Of a stretch of DNA of 64,000 nucleotides, positions 12,500 through 22,349 are shown one piece after another (the first letter of the stretch is position 1; the number at the start of each line of letters is the position of its first letter). This DNA is from Fallopia convolvulus (Eukaryota; Streptophyta; Magnoliopsida; Caryophyllales; Polygonaceae). Under the pieces are notes generated by a model that was not told the DNA's origin, ran no database searches, and saw only the letters and a list, made by a program, of their open reading frames with translations. The DNA is taken from the NCBI GenBank assembly GCA_964016875.1, contig OZ024733.1, forward strand, positions 26,145,324 through 26,209,323, written 5' to 3'. The position numbers and the translations under genes are program-made.

Positions 12500-12575
12500 T
12501 TATGTGCTTTGCCGGCTAGTTTACGGACCCGGGGTTTACCACCAAAGGTGGGTCCCTCGTTAAAAAAAATACTGG
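12500..12575 (+). repeat. truncated SINE, 3' part only
   Basis: About 75 bases match the 3' end of the complete SINE at 16272-16504 (GTGCTTTGC..GGCTAGTT, then CCAAAGGTGGGTCCCTCGTT), followed by an A-run. The tRNA-related 5' half is absent, as expected for a 5'-truncated retroposition or a later deletion. Confidence 0.7.
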
Positions 12576-13229
12576 TGTTGTGTATTGGTGTTGTGCTGTT
12601 GTTTATCTATGGTAAAGTTCAGGATTCATCCCAAAGCAAAAAATAATCCACCTCGGATTTTGGTCAAATACATAGCATTAGAGGGTGAGAAATGTTAAAC
12701 TTCCAAGTCAAATATTTTCCGACTCAAGCTTTACTTCAAGCAATATCATGCATTGATTTTTAAAAGTTCTTATCAAACGTTTAAAAGCCTGTGATGCTCT
12801 ATCGGACCAGACCAAGTTCAAAGCTTTACATACAATAGCTAGAACTATTTTTTTTCAAAACAAGACAAGCACGACCTCAAAATGACCAAGACAAGCTAGA
12901 ATTATTTCCCTTCATATGTTTAGAAGAAGCAGACCGCCAAGCCAAAAAAACCCACTAGAGTTTTCATGGAAATCGCATATAGAGCAATGCCAAAGAGGTT
13001 AGTGTTATGGACATATCAGAATTAAGACTCTAAAAAGTAATATAGGTTAGTGAGTTTTGAGAATTGAAGAGAAGGTGGAAAGAGTGCTTATAAATCAGTT
13101 ATACTTTGGGTGAAGAATCATACAAGGATAATACATTGATCACATAGCTCCATTTTCAACATTAACAAAAAATATTGAAACCTGAAAACAAAATAAATGA
13201 AGCTATCAATACATAGTGAACTTTCTTAT

Positions 13230-13640
13230 GGGTGATAGGATAAAACTGTAATTATGACAGTAAGTTTTAAAAGGGTGACCAAATAGACTTTTCATAATTA
13301 AAATTGTGAACGAAACCATCTACTATAATCAACTTTTAGTAAGGGATGACATGATAATTGTTGAAGTGTGACAATATCTTTACTCCTATGAACATGCAAT
13401 TCAAATGAAGCTATCATCAAATGAAGCTAACATCAATCCATGTTCAACTTTATTTTAGGGTGAAAGGATACAAATTGTAATGTGACAGTAAGTTTAGAAA
13501 GGGTGACCAGATAGACGTTTCACAATTAAAAAGGGATGACAAGAAACCGTCTACATAAGATGATTTTTGGCAAAGGATGACAAGATAATGTATGAAGTAA
13601 GACAGTAGGCCTTTACTCCTATGAACAGACAATTCAAATT
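13230..13640. repeat. two-copy tandem duplication inside the MULE
   Basis: 13230-13405 and 13458-13640 are diverged copies of one sequence. Both contain GTGACAGTAAGTTT or a close variant, then AGGGTGACCA, and end with ACTCCTATGAACA..CAATTCAAAT. No coding frame is shared. This may be the subterminal part of the element. Confidence 0.6.
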
Positions 13641-13877
13641 TAAGCCATCGATTTATAAGTACTTGTAAAGCACAACATGAGAATCAGAGGAAACAATAAG
13701 TTAAGCAAATATGTTCATAAATTAACCATAACCAAATCAATCCATGCAAAGCAAATAAATCCATCAAGAAAATACATGTTTCAAATATAGTAAAACAAAC
13801 ATGTCTAAGTAAACAATAAGTAAAAAAAACTAGTCATAATTGTCATCTAATCACGGCAAAGGCCTTGTACAACTGCT

Positions 13878-14355
13878 CTAGCAATGTCTCAAACCTTTGC
13901 ACCTCCCACAACGACGTTTAGACCAGTGCTTCTCCCAATGTGCATGAAACCTATTTATCTTAGGTCTTCCAACAGTCCTTCTTACTTGCGGTGGATGGCA
14001 CGTAATTGCAGTAATCGATGGAGGAATCTCCCAATGCCCAATCAGAGGAACCAAATGCAGAGTTTCCTTATGCACTTGATGAGACTCTCATCTCTTGCAT
14101 AGAGTTTGGAGTTTGAAACTCAAAGACTTTTCTGTCAACACCCTCATCCATAAACTGATTATTTTTCTTCTCCTTAATGCTTGTGTACAGATCTATCGGC
14201 CATATCCCCTCTTTTGATGATTTTGAATTCAAAAATTTGTAGGCTTCAAGATCATCTTCACCATTAACTTCAAAGGGTGAAAGGTTTACCTTTATGGGCG
14301 ACACATAGTGCAGATGTAGATTGTACTTTTCACAATCAATGGATAGTTTCTCCAC
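13878..14355 (-). pseudogene. internally deleted MULE transposase
   Basis: Reading right to left, a 95-residue frame (14355-14068, MEKLSIDCEKYNLHLHYV...) is followed, in another frame, by 65 residues (14075-13878). The second part contains HLVPLIGHWEIPP, VRRTVGRPKINRF and a C-x2-C (CGRC) near the end. PP...RR..GRPK followed by a Cys/His knuckle is the usual C-terminus of plant MULE transposases; the first frame fits their N-terminal region. The central DDE catalytic domain and SWIM finger are missing, so the copy is non-autonomous. Assignment of the N-terminal part is weaker than that of the C-terminal part. Confidence 0.6.
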
Positions 14356-15253
14356 TATTTTATCCTTAAGGGATTCGAATTTTATAGTATCGGATACAAC
14401 GAGTGCTATTTCCTTCTTATCCCCCCTTCATAAGACCAGTTATCTCCCAAGACATTCCATTCACCATTTGTAATTAAAGTAAGATGTTGTTTCGACCTGA
14501 AAATACACAAATCGTAATACTTAGAAGCAATAAATGATTAACGAAACAATTCAATCGTAATACTTAGAAACAATAAATGATTATCGAAACAATTCAATCG
14601 TATACTACTTACCAATGGTAGAACTCAATGTGCCTCTACGTTTGTTCGTATATCAAAACTGAATGAACAGATAAGACTGGATGAAAAGATAAGATTAAGC
14701 AGAGGTTCGGTACTTTATGTAGAATAATTGGTTATTATTGTTGCATTAAGATTCATATCTTTTAAGATAAAGGATAGAAAAGATTTCGTAACAAATCTAA
14801 TTCGTTAGCAATTTCCTTTTTCTTTTTAAGTCCGTGATAGGAGCATATTGTGGTATGACAGTAGAATAGACAAGCATGACAGTATAACATCTAGCCCGAC
14901 TAGATTTTTACGGAAATCTCAACCAATTAGGATCTTTGCCATATCTTTGACTTTTTTTTCCTCATTAGTTTCCGTATATCATAACTAATAAATCACTTTA
15001 AAATATCTTTTCAAATATCTTTTAACATGCCTTTTATTTTTTTATTTTTACAATTTTCGTTTTATGATTTTAATTTTTTGAATTTAATAATTCATTTCTA
15101 AAAAAATTAAAAATATAAATTCAAATAATTAAACAATAAAATAATGAAAAATAAAATTGCATAAATGCCAAAAATGCATGATTTGCAATTTCCTATAATG
15201 TGGGGTACTTTTGCAAACTGTTTTTGTAAAAGGGGTACCTTTGCAAATCCGCC
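14356..15253. other. non-coding right end of the MULE
   Basis: AT-rich DNA without recognisable coding content. The last about 90 bases form the right degenerate inverted repeat. Confidence 0.5.
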
Positions 15254-16271
15254 ATTAATTTATCTAGTTACAAAATTTCCATTTAAAAATTAATTCAATT
15301 TGTTAGAATAATGAACTCTAAGGAACAAGTGATTAACTTCTATTTATGATTCTCCTAAAAAAACTTCTATTTATGATAACCGAAAGTTATTGATTCCTCG
15401 ATATTAGTTTGTCAAGAGGATCAAATCTAACAAAAACGACTCAATTACCTTTAGATATTCACTTCAGAAAACGACAAACTTTGAGAAACTTTTTAAATGG
15501 AAAAAATTCCTAATCCCAACAAACAACTTAACTATCCAAATCCGAATCTACAATATATGTCCACAACATATGGATGTGAAGTCAAAATAACCAATCACAG
15601 CGAAGAACTTAGGGTTTTTAATGAAGTTAGACATATACGGTATGTGATGTCAAGATAACTAACCCTAAAGTATATGATGTCGAGATAACTAACCCTAACG
15701 AATAATCGAATTGTTTGAATTAACCGGTAGACTATAGTTATAGTTAGAAATTAATTAATAGTGTCCAAATTGTCTAGGTTTGTTTTGCACTTCAACAAAA
15801 CATCTCCTGAACTTCAGAGTATTTTTGTTCTTGAGTACATCCTTGAAAATTTAAATCATTTTTTAAAAAAATGTTCTAGGATGAATGAGGGCATTGGCAT
15901 TCAATATAGATTATAAAAACCTATCTTTTTATGAGCCACTAAGTTGATTATGGTCTCACCTCATTCAATATTTTTTTAATGATAGAATATTTTAAATAAT
16001 TTAATGAGGGCATTGTTATTCCATAAAACTGAAAAAAAAAAGAGAAAAAAATTAAAACATGAAACCATTCAAGCATACATGTTGAAAATGAAGGAATTCC
16101 ATTAAAGCACACATGTTGAAGAAATCAATTTTTCTGACATAAGAAAGAGTGTAGGTATTTCAAGCCAAGAAGGTATTTCAACTAGATAACAAAATATTTT
16201 GGCAATTCTACTTTTTAAAGTTAGTAAAGATTTTTTTGTGTTTTGATCAATTGAAGAAATTAATATATTTT

Positions 16272-16504
16272 TTCGCCCCACATGGGGTGGCCTAGTGGTA
16301 AGAGGCTAGGGGGGATATTGGAAGGTCCCATGTTTGATCATTGCCTCCTCCCCTACGTACACTTGGGTGAAAAATCAAGTCCCACAATTCTTCCTATCAC
16401 TAGGTCGAGGTAGTCGGTTTAAACCGGTTTACCTGGTTCGTGCGCTTTGCTGGTTAGTTCACGAACCCAGGGTTTACCACCAAAGGTGGGTCCCTCGTTA
16501 ATAA
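16272..16504 (+). mobile_element. tRNA-derived SINE with 15-bp target duplications
   Basis: The body starts CGCCCCACATGGGGTGGC. It contains an A-box-like TGGCCTAGTGGTAAGAGGC (16289-16307) and, about 35 bases on, a degenerate B box in GGTCCCATGTTTGATCA, as in RNA polymerase III promoters of tRNA-derived SINEs. It ends TCCCTCGTTAATA. The direct repeat AAATTAATATATTTT flanks it perfectly (16257-16271 and 16505-16519). The insertion is absent from the right duplication arm. A truncated relative lies at 12500-12575. Confidence 0.88.
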
Positions 16505-17362
16505 AAATTAATATATTTTAGAATTGGTGTGTGTATTGGTTAGATATATTTTAGAAGCCAAGCATCTAATATTTTCCTTATTAAATTCCTTTCAATTTAT
16601 TTGTATAAAAATAGAAAAAATGGAATGTTAATAAAATAATGATAAAAATTTATCTTATTTTATCATTGTGGGTAGTACTAATCTCAAATGATAAAAACTT
16701 ATCGTATCTTATTATTGTGGTAATACCAATCTCAAAGATAGTTTAAAAAAACATGCTCATATTTAATTATATTATATTTTTTATATCAATATCCGATCCT
16801 ATTTGTAATATTTCTAATAATTTTAAAATCCGAGTCATAGTCGTGCATGACATGACGGGTATAACTAGTAAACATAAAAGAAATTAAAAAGATGTCATCG
16901 ATCTCCCATTTTGCCAATTTTTCGATCGCAATAAAAATTTATTGATTGTATAGTTTATTGTGAAATATAAATATAAATGTTTATTAATAAAAAGAAAAGT
17001 AGTTTGAATACAAAAAGATATAATAAAAGTTTACAATTGGCTATTCACTTCCTTTCCGGACTTTGAATTCCCTTCTTATAAGATAAAATAAAATAATAAA
17101 AATAATGTATCATATAGACAGCATATGAAAGTTACAATATCATTCCCGATTATTCGTGATTTCAAAGGAACGAAAATCACATTATTTTGAATCTAAAAAA
17201 ATAATTAAAATAAGAAACTTAAAAGCCGGTTATAGATTAAAAGTAATTAAAGTGAAAAAATAACATTTGGAGTGCTAAATTAAAATGGAATTTTTTTTTA
17301 TATATTTTAAATCGGTATTAACCGATTAAGTGATCAAATAATTTAAGTACGGTTTTTCTATA

Positions 17363-17548
17363 ACGATTTTTCTAACCTATGCCCTAAGGGCATAGGTTAA
17401 GAGTCTCAAAATGGTAATATATTTTGAAATTGTATTTATTTAGTTTTAATTATTTTTTCAATAGGGTTTATTAGTTTTCTATTAGGGTTTTAGTTCCTAA
17501 AATTAGTACTCTTAACCTATGGCTTTAGGGCATAGGATAGAAAAACCG
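17363..17548. mobile_element. MITE with TGCCCTAAGGGCA ends (hAT-like)
   Basis: A 186-bp element starts ACGATTTTTCTAACC with the palindrome TGCCCTAAGGGCA near its left end, and ends in the inverted counterpart ..ATAGAAAAACCG. It is flanked by TTTCTATA on both sides (17355-17362 and 17549-17556). An 8-bp duplication points to the hAT superfamily. A second, diverged copy appears to abut it (17549-17735). Relatives occur at 29857-30040 and 63640-63828. Confidence 0.6.
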
Positions 17549-18899
17549 TTTCTATAATGTGCCCTAATGGCACATAATAAACATACTTGAATTAGAAACT
17601 AAAACCTAAAAGGGAAATAATAAACCCTATAGAAAAATCATAAAAATTCCTAAACAAACAAATCTAATCAAATCTTTCGATTTGAAAATCCTTATTATGT
17701 TCCCTTAGGCAACATTGTAGAAAAATCGATTTATATTTTGTTTTGTATTTGTACACAATTATTTAAGATATTTCATGATAAAATTATCTAATATACTTAA
17801 TTAAATGTCATAATTTTCAAAGACCTAAAAATTTAAAAAAAATAAAAAAATAAAAAAGTACAAACTTTATCCCGGATAAGAAACTAGTTTTAGAAAAAAA
17901 TTATAGATTTTATTTTTATTTTTATTTTGAAAAAAAAAACTGGCTTTTGAATTTAGGATTTTAGTTTCCTAATTCGAATTTCTATTTTATGCCTAAGAAC
18001 ATAAAATAAAAAAAACGATATTTATTTCGTATTTTTTTTTTGGTACGAATATTTATTTTGTATTTTCATCATCCGTTCACTTCACTTGTTGCTGTACAGG
18101 TTGTTATTTTTCATTCAAATAAGGAAATAAATTATATTTTTGATCTCGATCTAGTACAGGTACGCAACATAATTGACGGTACTACGTTCGTTTTAAAATC
18201 AAGGTGGAAATGAATCTATATCACCCGAACTAAACCGATGAACAACTCTAAATGATATAGTACATAATCCTTATTTAGTTATGTATTATATATACTTCTG
18301 AATTTTACAATTCACGTTCATTATTTGTCTTACTATAAATGACTATATATTCGATTGATCGATCTCAAAGCAAATAAATTTTGATTAATATAATACTTTT
18401 GTGATAAGTAAATTGAGGAACCAAGCCGATCATCATAGCGGAGAGGTAGAGATATTCAAATCAAATGTGTATCGATTAAATGGCATCACATAATTATCGC
18501 AAGCAATTATGACTTGATTAAATGTATTTTTTCTATTACAACTTCAGCCATGCGATGCGCTCTAGAAATTAAGATCCAATTTATGTCTAAGAATTAATCC
18601 TTCAAGTTAAGCATGTAATTAATTGACACTAATTAAGTTAGTTTTACTAGTAGCTAGTTGGCCAGCGCAGGATGATTTCGAGCTACTGTAATTTATTCCA
18701 CGGAAATAAAGAAAATAAAATCATCTTTTTTTCTAAGGAGACCCATACTTGTTCTCACACAGGTGGCAATAAATGTCAGAATAATTGCAAACCCACGTCA
18801 TCTCTCCTTTATCTCCATTGCATAACTCTAACGTTCTATGGAACCGTCAACACTCACCAGACACCAGCTCATCTCCCCATAAAACCCTAAAACTTGAGC

Positions 18900-18907
18900 T
18901 ATAAAAA
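18900..18907 (+). promoter_or_regulatory. TATA box of the first zinc-finger gene
   Basis: TATAAAAA lies 71 bases upstream of the chosen ATG (18978), just after a CCCTAAAAC stretch. The paralogue has TATAAATA in a similar context, supporting a shared core promoter. The transcript probably starts about 30 bases downstream. Confidence 0.6.
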
Positions 18908-18977
18908 AACAATCAAACACACATCCCCAAAACTCACACAATACTCACACTCATCACTCGAGTTGTTGATCAAGGCA

Positions 18978-20054
18978 ATGGCCCCACCATCCTCCTCCTC
19001 CTCCTCCTCCTCCTCCTCTCCTCCAGCTGCCGCCGTTGGCCAGGGCGGTCCGGCGGCGGCCCAGCCCATCCGGAAAGTGTATCACTGCAACTTCTGCGAT
19101 GACACGTTTAAGACGTGCTACGGGCTATCGGGGCACTATAACGTGCACAAGAACCTCCCCCATGAAATGTGGATCCAACACGGGCCCCGGCACTCCAAGA
19201 TCCGGCGAGATATCCTCGAGGCCTTGAAAACGGGTAAGGAATACCAGTACAAGAGGAAGACATGGAGGCGGACCGGACGGGCCCGTCGGGCCCGGGCCCA
19301 GTCCCAGGCCCGTGTCCTCTCTCCTCAGCCCATCCGGGAAGTTCACCCTACTGACAACAACAACTCCTCGCCCCAACTCCCCTGGTGCGCGCTGGGCGTC
19401 CCCAACGGCTGGGGCTGGGCATCCTACCCCGACCCCGCTGATCGGGATCCTACAGGCAAGGTCATTCGGGTTCAGGGGCCCGGTGGGCTTCTCGTACTCC
19501 GAAAGGATTATGGGAAACTCCCCGACTTCGCCACCAAGCCTCACTTCAGAACCACCGGGCCGGTGGTTCGGATCCAAGGCCCCAATGGGCTTTTAATCCG
19601 CCGAGATACTACTAGGGCTGAACCGTCCAGCCTCACCCCCGTGGGCCCTCCTCCGGGCTTTCCGGTCAAGGATACCAATGGAGCTGGATCCTCCTCGTCC
19701 AACTCCACCCAGGGCCTCCTACAGGTGGTTCCTCGGGTCGACGCCCCACCCGGATTTCCGGTGCGGGGTATCAATGGACCTGGATCCTCCTCCTCCAACC
19801 CCGCCCTGGCTCGTAATGATGGCCCACCGAGCTCGGGACTTGTGGTTCGGAATATTAGTGCAGCTGAGCTCTACGGGCCCCGGCCCAAAACCAAACCGCC
19901 AGTCGGGCCTGAACGGGCTCCGGCGCCCGCTCTTAGGGCCAAGTATGGAATTCCAACAATTGAATACACAAGGGAGAAAAGCGGCAGTGTCCCGGATCTC
20001 AATCTTCCAAGCTCTTCCAACTCTAACAAGAAAATCATTAAGCTGGAAAATTAG
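18978..20054 (+). CDS. single C2H2 zinc-finger protein with C-terminal EAR motif
   Basis: The product is 358 residues and intronless. The ATG at 18978 was chosen because the frame open upstream has no earlier ATG in a sensible context and the TATA box lies inside that upstream part. A Ser run (5-14) precedes one finger, C37-x2-C40-x12-H53-x3-H57, with YGLSGH where the plant QALGGH motif would sit. A basic block (about 73-110) could serve nuclear import or DNA binding. Residues 162-172 and 196-206 are near repeats (VIRVQGPGGLL, VVRIQGPNGLL), as are 225-242 and 257-274 (PPGFPV..NG.GSSSSN). DLNLP at 340-344 is an EAR-type repression motif. A nuclear transcriptional repressor is inferred; targets are unknown. 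GC content is far above the flanks. Confidence 0.85.
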   Translation: MAPPSSSSSSSSSSPPAAAVGQGGPAAAQPIRKVYHCNFCDDTFKTCYGLSGHYNVHKNLPHEMWIQHGPRHSKIRRDILEALKTGKEYQYKRKTWRRTGRARRARAQSQARVLSPQPIREVHPTDNNNSSPQLPWCALGVPNGWGWASYPDPADRDPTGKVIRVQGPGGLLVLRKDYGKLPDFATKPHFRTTGPVVRIQGPNGLLIRRDTTRAEPSSLTPVGPPPGFPVKDTNGAGSSSSNSTQGLLQVVPRVDAPPGFPVRGINGPGSSSSNPALARNDGPPSSGLVVRNISAAELYGPRPKTKPPVGPERAPAPALRAKYGIPTIEYTREKSGSVPDLNLPSSSNSNKKIIKLEN

Positions 20055-20643
20055 GGGGCAAAAAAGACTAGTTTAAGTTTGTTATGGTTCATTAATCTAG
20101 TTGCAATGCAATCGATCGTTCTGTTGTTGCTTAATATCCACCTGTATTATCTACCTTTGTTTAATTAGTTTGTCTTTCCTTTAATTTGTATTTCGTCTTA
20201 ATTAAATAAGTTGTGATTTCGTGTTTGCATATGTTATATATGTGTAAATAAGAGTCTTTCAGCTTGTATGAAAAGGTTTTAGTGAAAATCTTTGTGTGGA
20301 GAGAATAACCATGGGCCAGCAAGTCCAATTACCAGCTCGAATCCTGGCGTTAATAGTTGACGAGGGTTTGGATGATCGATCTAGCTAATAGTTGTTGTAT
20401 ATATGTATCTTTTTTCTTATCGTTCGAAAATACATGAGTTCCTTGCCTGATTAGAATTGTCGAAACTAAATGTATACAAAGAGGCGTGAAATCGGAGATT
20501 CGATTTATTTGCCAGTGCTACTAATTAAGCTCAACAAAAAAACAGCCAGAGAATTATCCCAAACAAACAGACTCAAGCTATCAAAGCTTCACAAAAGGGG
20601 CAATCTGTAGAGGATGCGTGCTTGGTGAATACAGGTGGAGGAG
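20055..20643 (+). other. 3' flank of the zinc-finger gene
   Basis: AT-rich sequence that should hold the 3' UTR (TTTAATTTGTATTT, AATTAAATAAG around 20180-20210). No further gene is visible. Confidence 0.4.
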
Positions 20644-21141
20644 TCATATCTTATCTCTGGTCAAACTTGGCTTCACCCTACCCTTCACACGGATCCTTGT
20701 GTGGGTGATAGCCTCGTTGGCGCGGTCAACATGTTCAATTGAGACGTTGTCGAAGACTTTCTTGTTTCTAGCCTTCCAAATGGAGTAAACAAGGGCATTG
20801 AAAGCAACAATTCGAACTTTAAAGACAAGGGACTTTTTGGTTCTACTGTTGGAGATGCTATCTCCCATGGTGCGGACACTCAGCTGAAGCCCAGTCCACT
20901 CCATGACTGGGTTGAGGACGAGGGAAGAGAAGGGACACAAAAACCATCTGTGGTTGGTGATCTCGTTGTTAGAGATGCATAAGGGGCATTCGATCGAGTC
21001 ATCCATCCAAAGATGTTGAAGGAGCTCGCAAGTAGGTGCACGGTTCCTTCTAGCAAGCCAAGTGATAAAAGAACACCTAGAAACACAACAACTCATCCAA
21101 ATGGCCTTACACCACTCGTGCGATGGACCTTGAGTCTCCAA
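20644..21141 (-). pseudogene. LINE remnant, reverse-transcriptase zinc-binding domain
   Basis: A 165-residue minus-strand frame contains FITWLARRNRAPTCELL, ECPLC, an NH pair, FLCPF and VYSIWKARNKKVF. This is the zf-RVT domain found C-terminal to the RT of plant L1-type LINEs and in domesticated copies. No RT domain or ATG is attached. The frame opens with a non-ATG codon, so this is a 5'-truncated fragment. Confidence 0.75.
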
Positions 21142-22349
21142 ACGTCGTACATGATGAATGAGATGTCTCTGCGACTTACACTAGTCCAAAAGAAGTTCCA
21201 GTCAATGGGATTGTGGCTCTCCTTCACCAATTTGACATCATCTCTTACTCGGGGTGTTGGATCTACGTGTGTTAGATTCAGTCAAGGAATTGTCTGTAGG
21301 ACGGTTCCTTGGGAACCGAAATAAACATTAAGCAAGTAACAAACAAAATTATAGGCACAATTCCTTATAGAGGAACCCCATGCCATGTTAACCAACTAGT
21401 GAAATGGGTAAACCTCTACCTCTTTTGAGGATTTTGAATGGTTTACTTATATTATTGATTGTTCTTTAGTTACAAGGGCAAGACCTAGAACTCTATTTTC
21501 AAAACCTACTCGAGTTCCCAGAATACTAACTAGACTAGACTTCCTATAACCTAAGAAAAAGTTCAATCTCAACATGACAACCAAACCAAAGATTACCTCA
21601 ACAAGTCCTTGAAACTCTACCTTGAAGTTTCAAGTTCGCAACTTTATTCTTCAATTAATATGCCCTTGAAATGGTCATCAGAATTGTTTCATTAAATAAG
21701 TTCTCTTCTCCAGACTTTTCTTCCTCCAAGCTTTGCTTCTTCAATGTCGTCTTTTCAGGAAATCTCCGATGCACCTTCTTTCTCTTGTAGATGCATGAAA
21801 CTAAAACCTAGAACCCGCTTTGTATTTATAGAACTCTTAAATGTAATCTTTCCTTATTTGATTTCACCGACTCTGGCAAGAAACAATTTCCTCGAGCTAA
21901 CCTTCAATTACCCATCAAAGTTCCTTTGACATTTCTTTCTTTGTTTTGCTTCTCCCTCCTTCCTATTGCTCATGTTCGTCATCAATGAATCTTTGAAACA
22001 CTTCAAAGCAACTCGTAAAACCCATAATATCTATTATCATCAAAACTAAGAAAGGAACATTGTTTTAGTGACGATTTTGAACATTGTTCCAACACAAAGG
22101 ATGAATTTCCAAATCCAGTTGTCTTCGTCTCTTGATGTGACGTCCCATATGCTATCGTGCCAAAGGTAGTTAGAGTGAACCCACTGAATGCATGCATTTT
22201 TTCGTTTTTCTGAAGTTGAAAATAAATTTGAATTTAAGAAGAAGTACATTTTTCTATCTCAATATTATTGTCAATTTTGCTTTATTTTACAAAATTAAGT
22301 TTGTATTTTTTTCTAGCTTGAATATTAGTTGCACAATGCATGCCACCAA
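21142..22349. other. no gene recognised
   Basis: Mixed-composition DNA with short frames of no recognisable content on either strand. 21142-21300 may still belong to the LINE remnant (NPIDWNFFW on the minus strand). Confidence 0.4.

Larger units (their letters stand above)
9629..15253 (-). mobile_element. Mutator-like element (MULE), 5.6 kb
   Basis: The element is flanked by the perfect 9-bp direct repeat ATTAATTTA (9620-9628 and 15254-15262). Nine bases is the Mutator target size, and the left end starts GAGA. The ends are degenerate inverted repeats sharing a GTACCCC block and a GTTTGCAAAA block (left about 9639-9678, right about 15190-15240 in complement). Removing the element restores a continuous host repeat (GAACTAATTTATCCAGTTAC-like, as near 9025). 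Inside is a minus-strand transposase remnant (13878-14355), GC-rich gene-like sequence (10260-10745), a truncated SINE and a short tandem duplication. Confidence 0.72.
15263..18260 (+). repeat. left arm of a segmental duplication (upstream region of the first zinc-finger gene)
   Basis: 15263-15860 matches 22840-23400, 16870-17130 matches about 23685-23970, and 18060-18240 matches about 24690-24860; the last two stretches are close to identical. The order is the same in both arms and each arm leads into a C2H2 gene. The left arm additionally carries a SINE and MITEs. No genes are visible in it. Confidence 0.8.
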
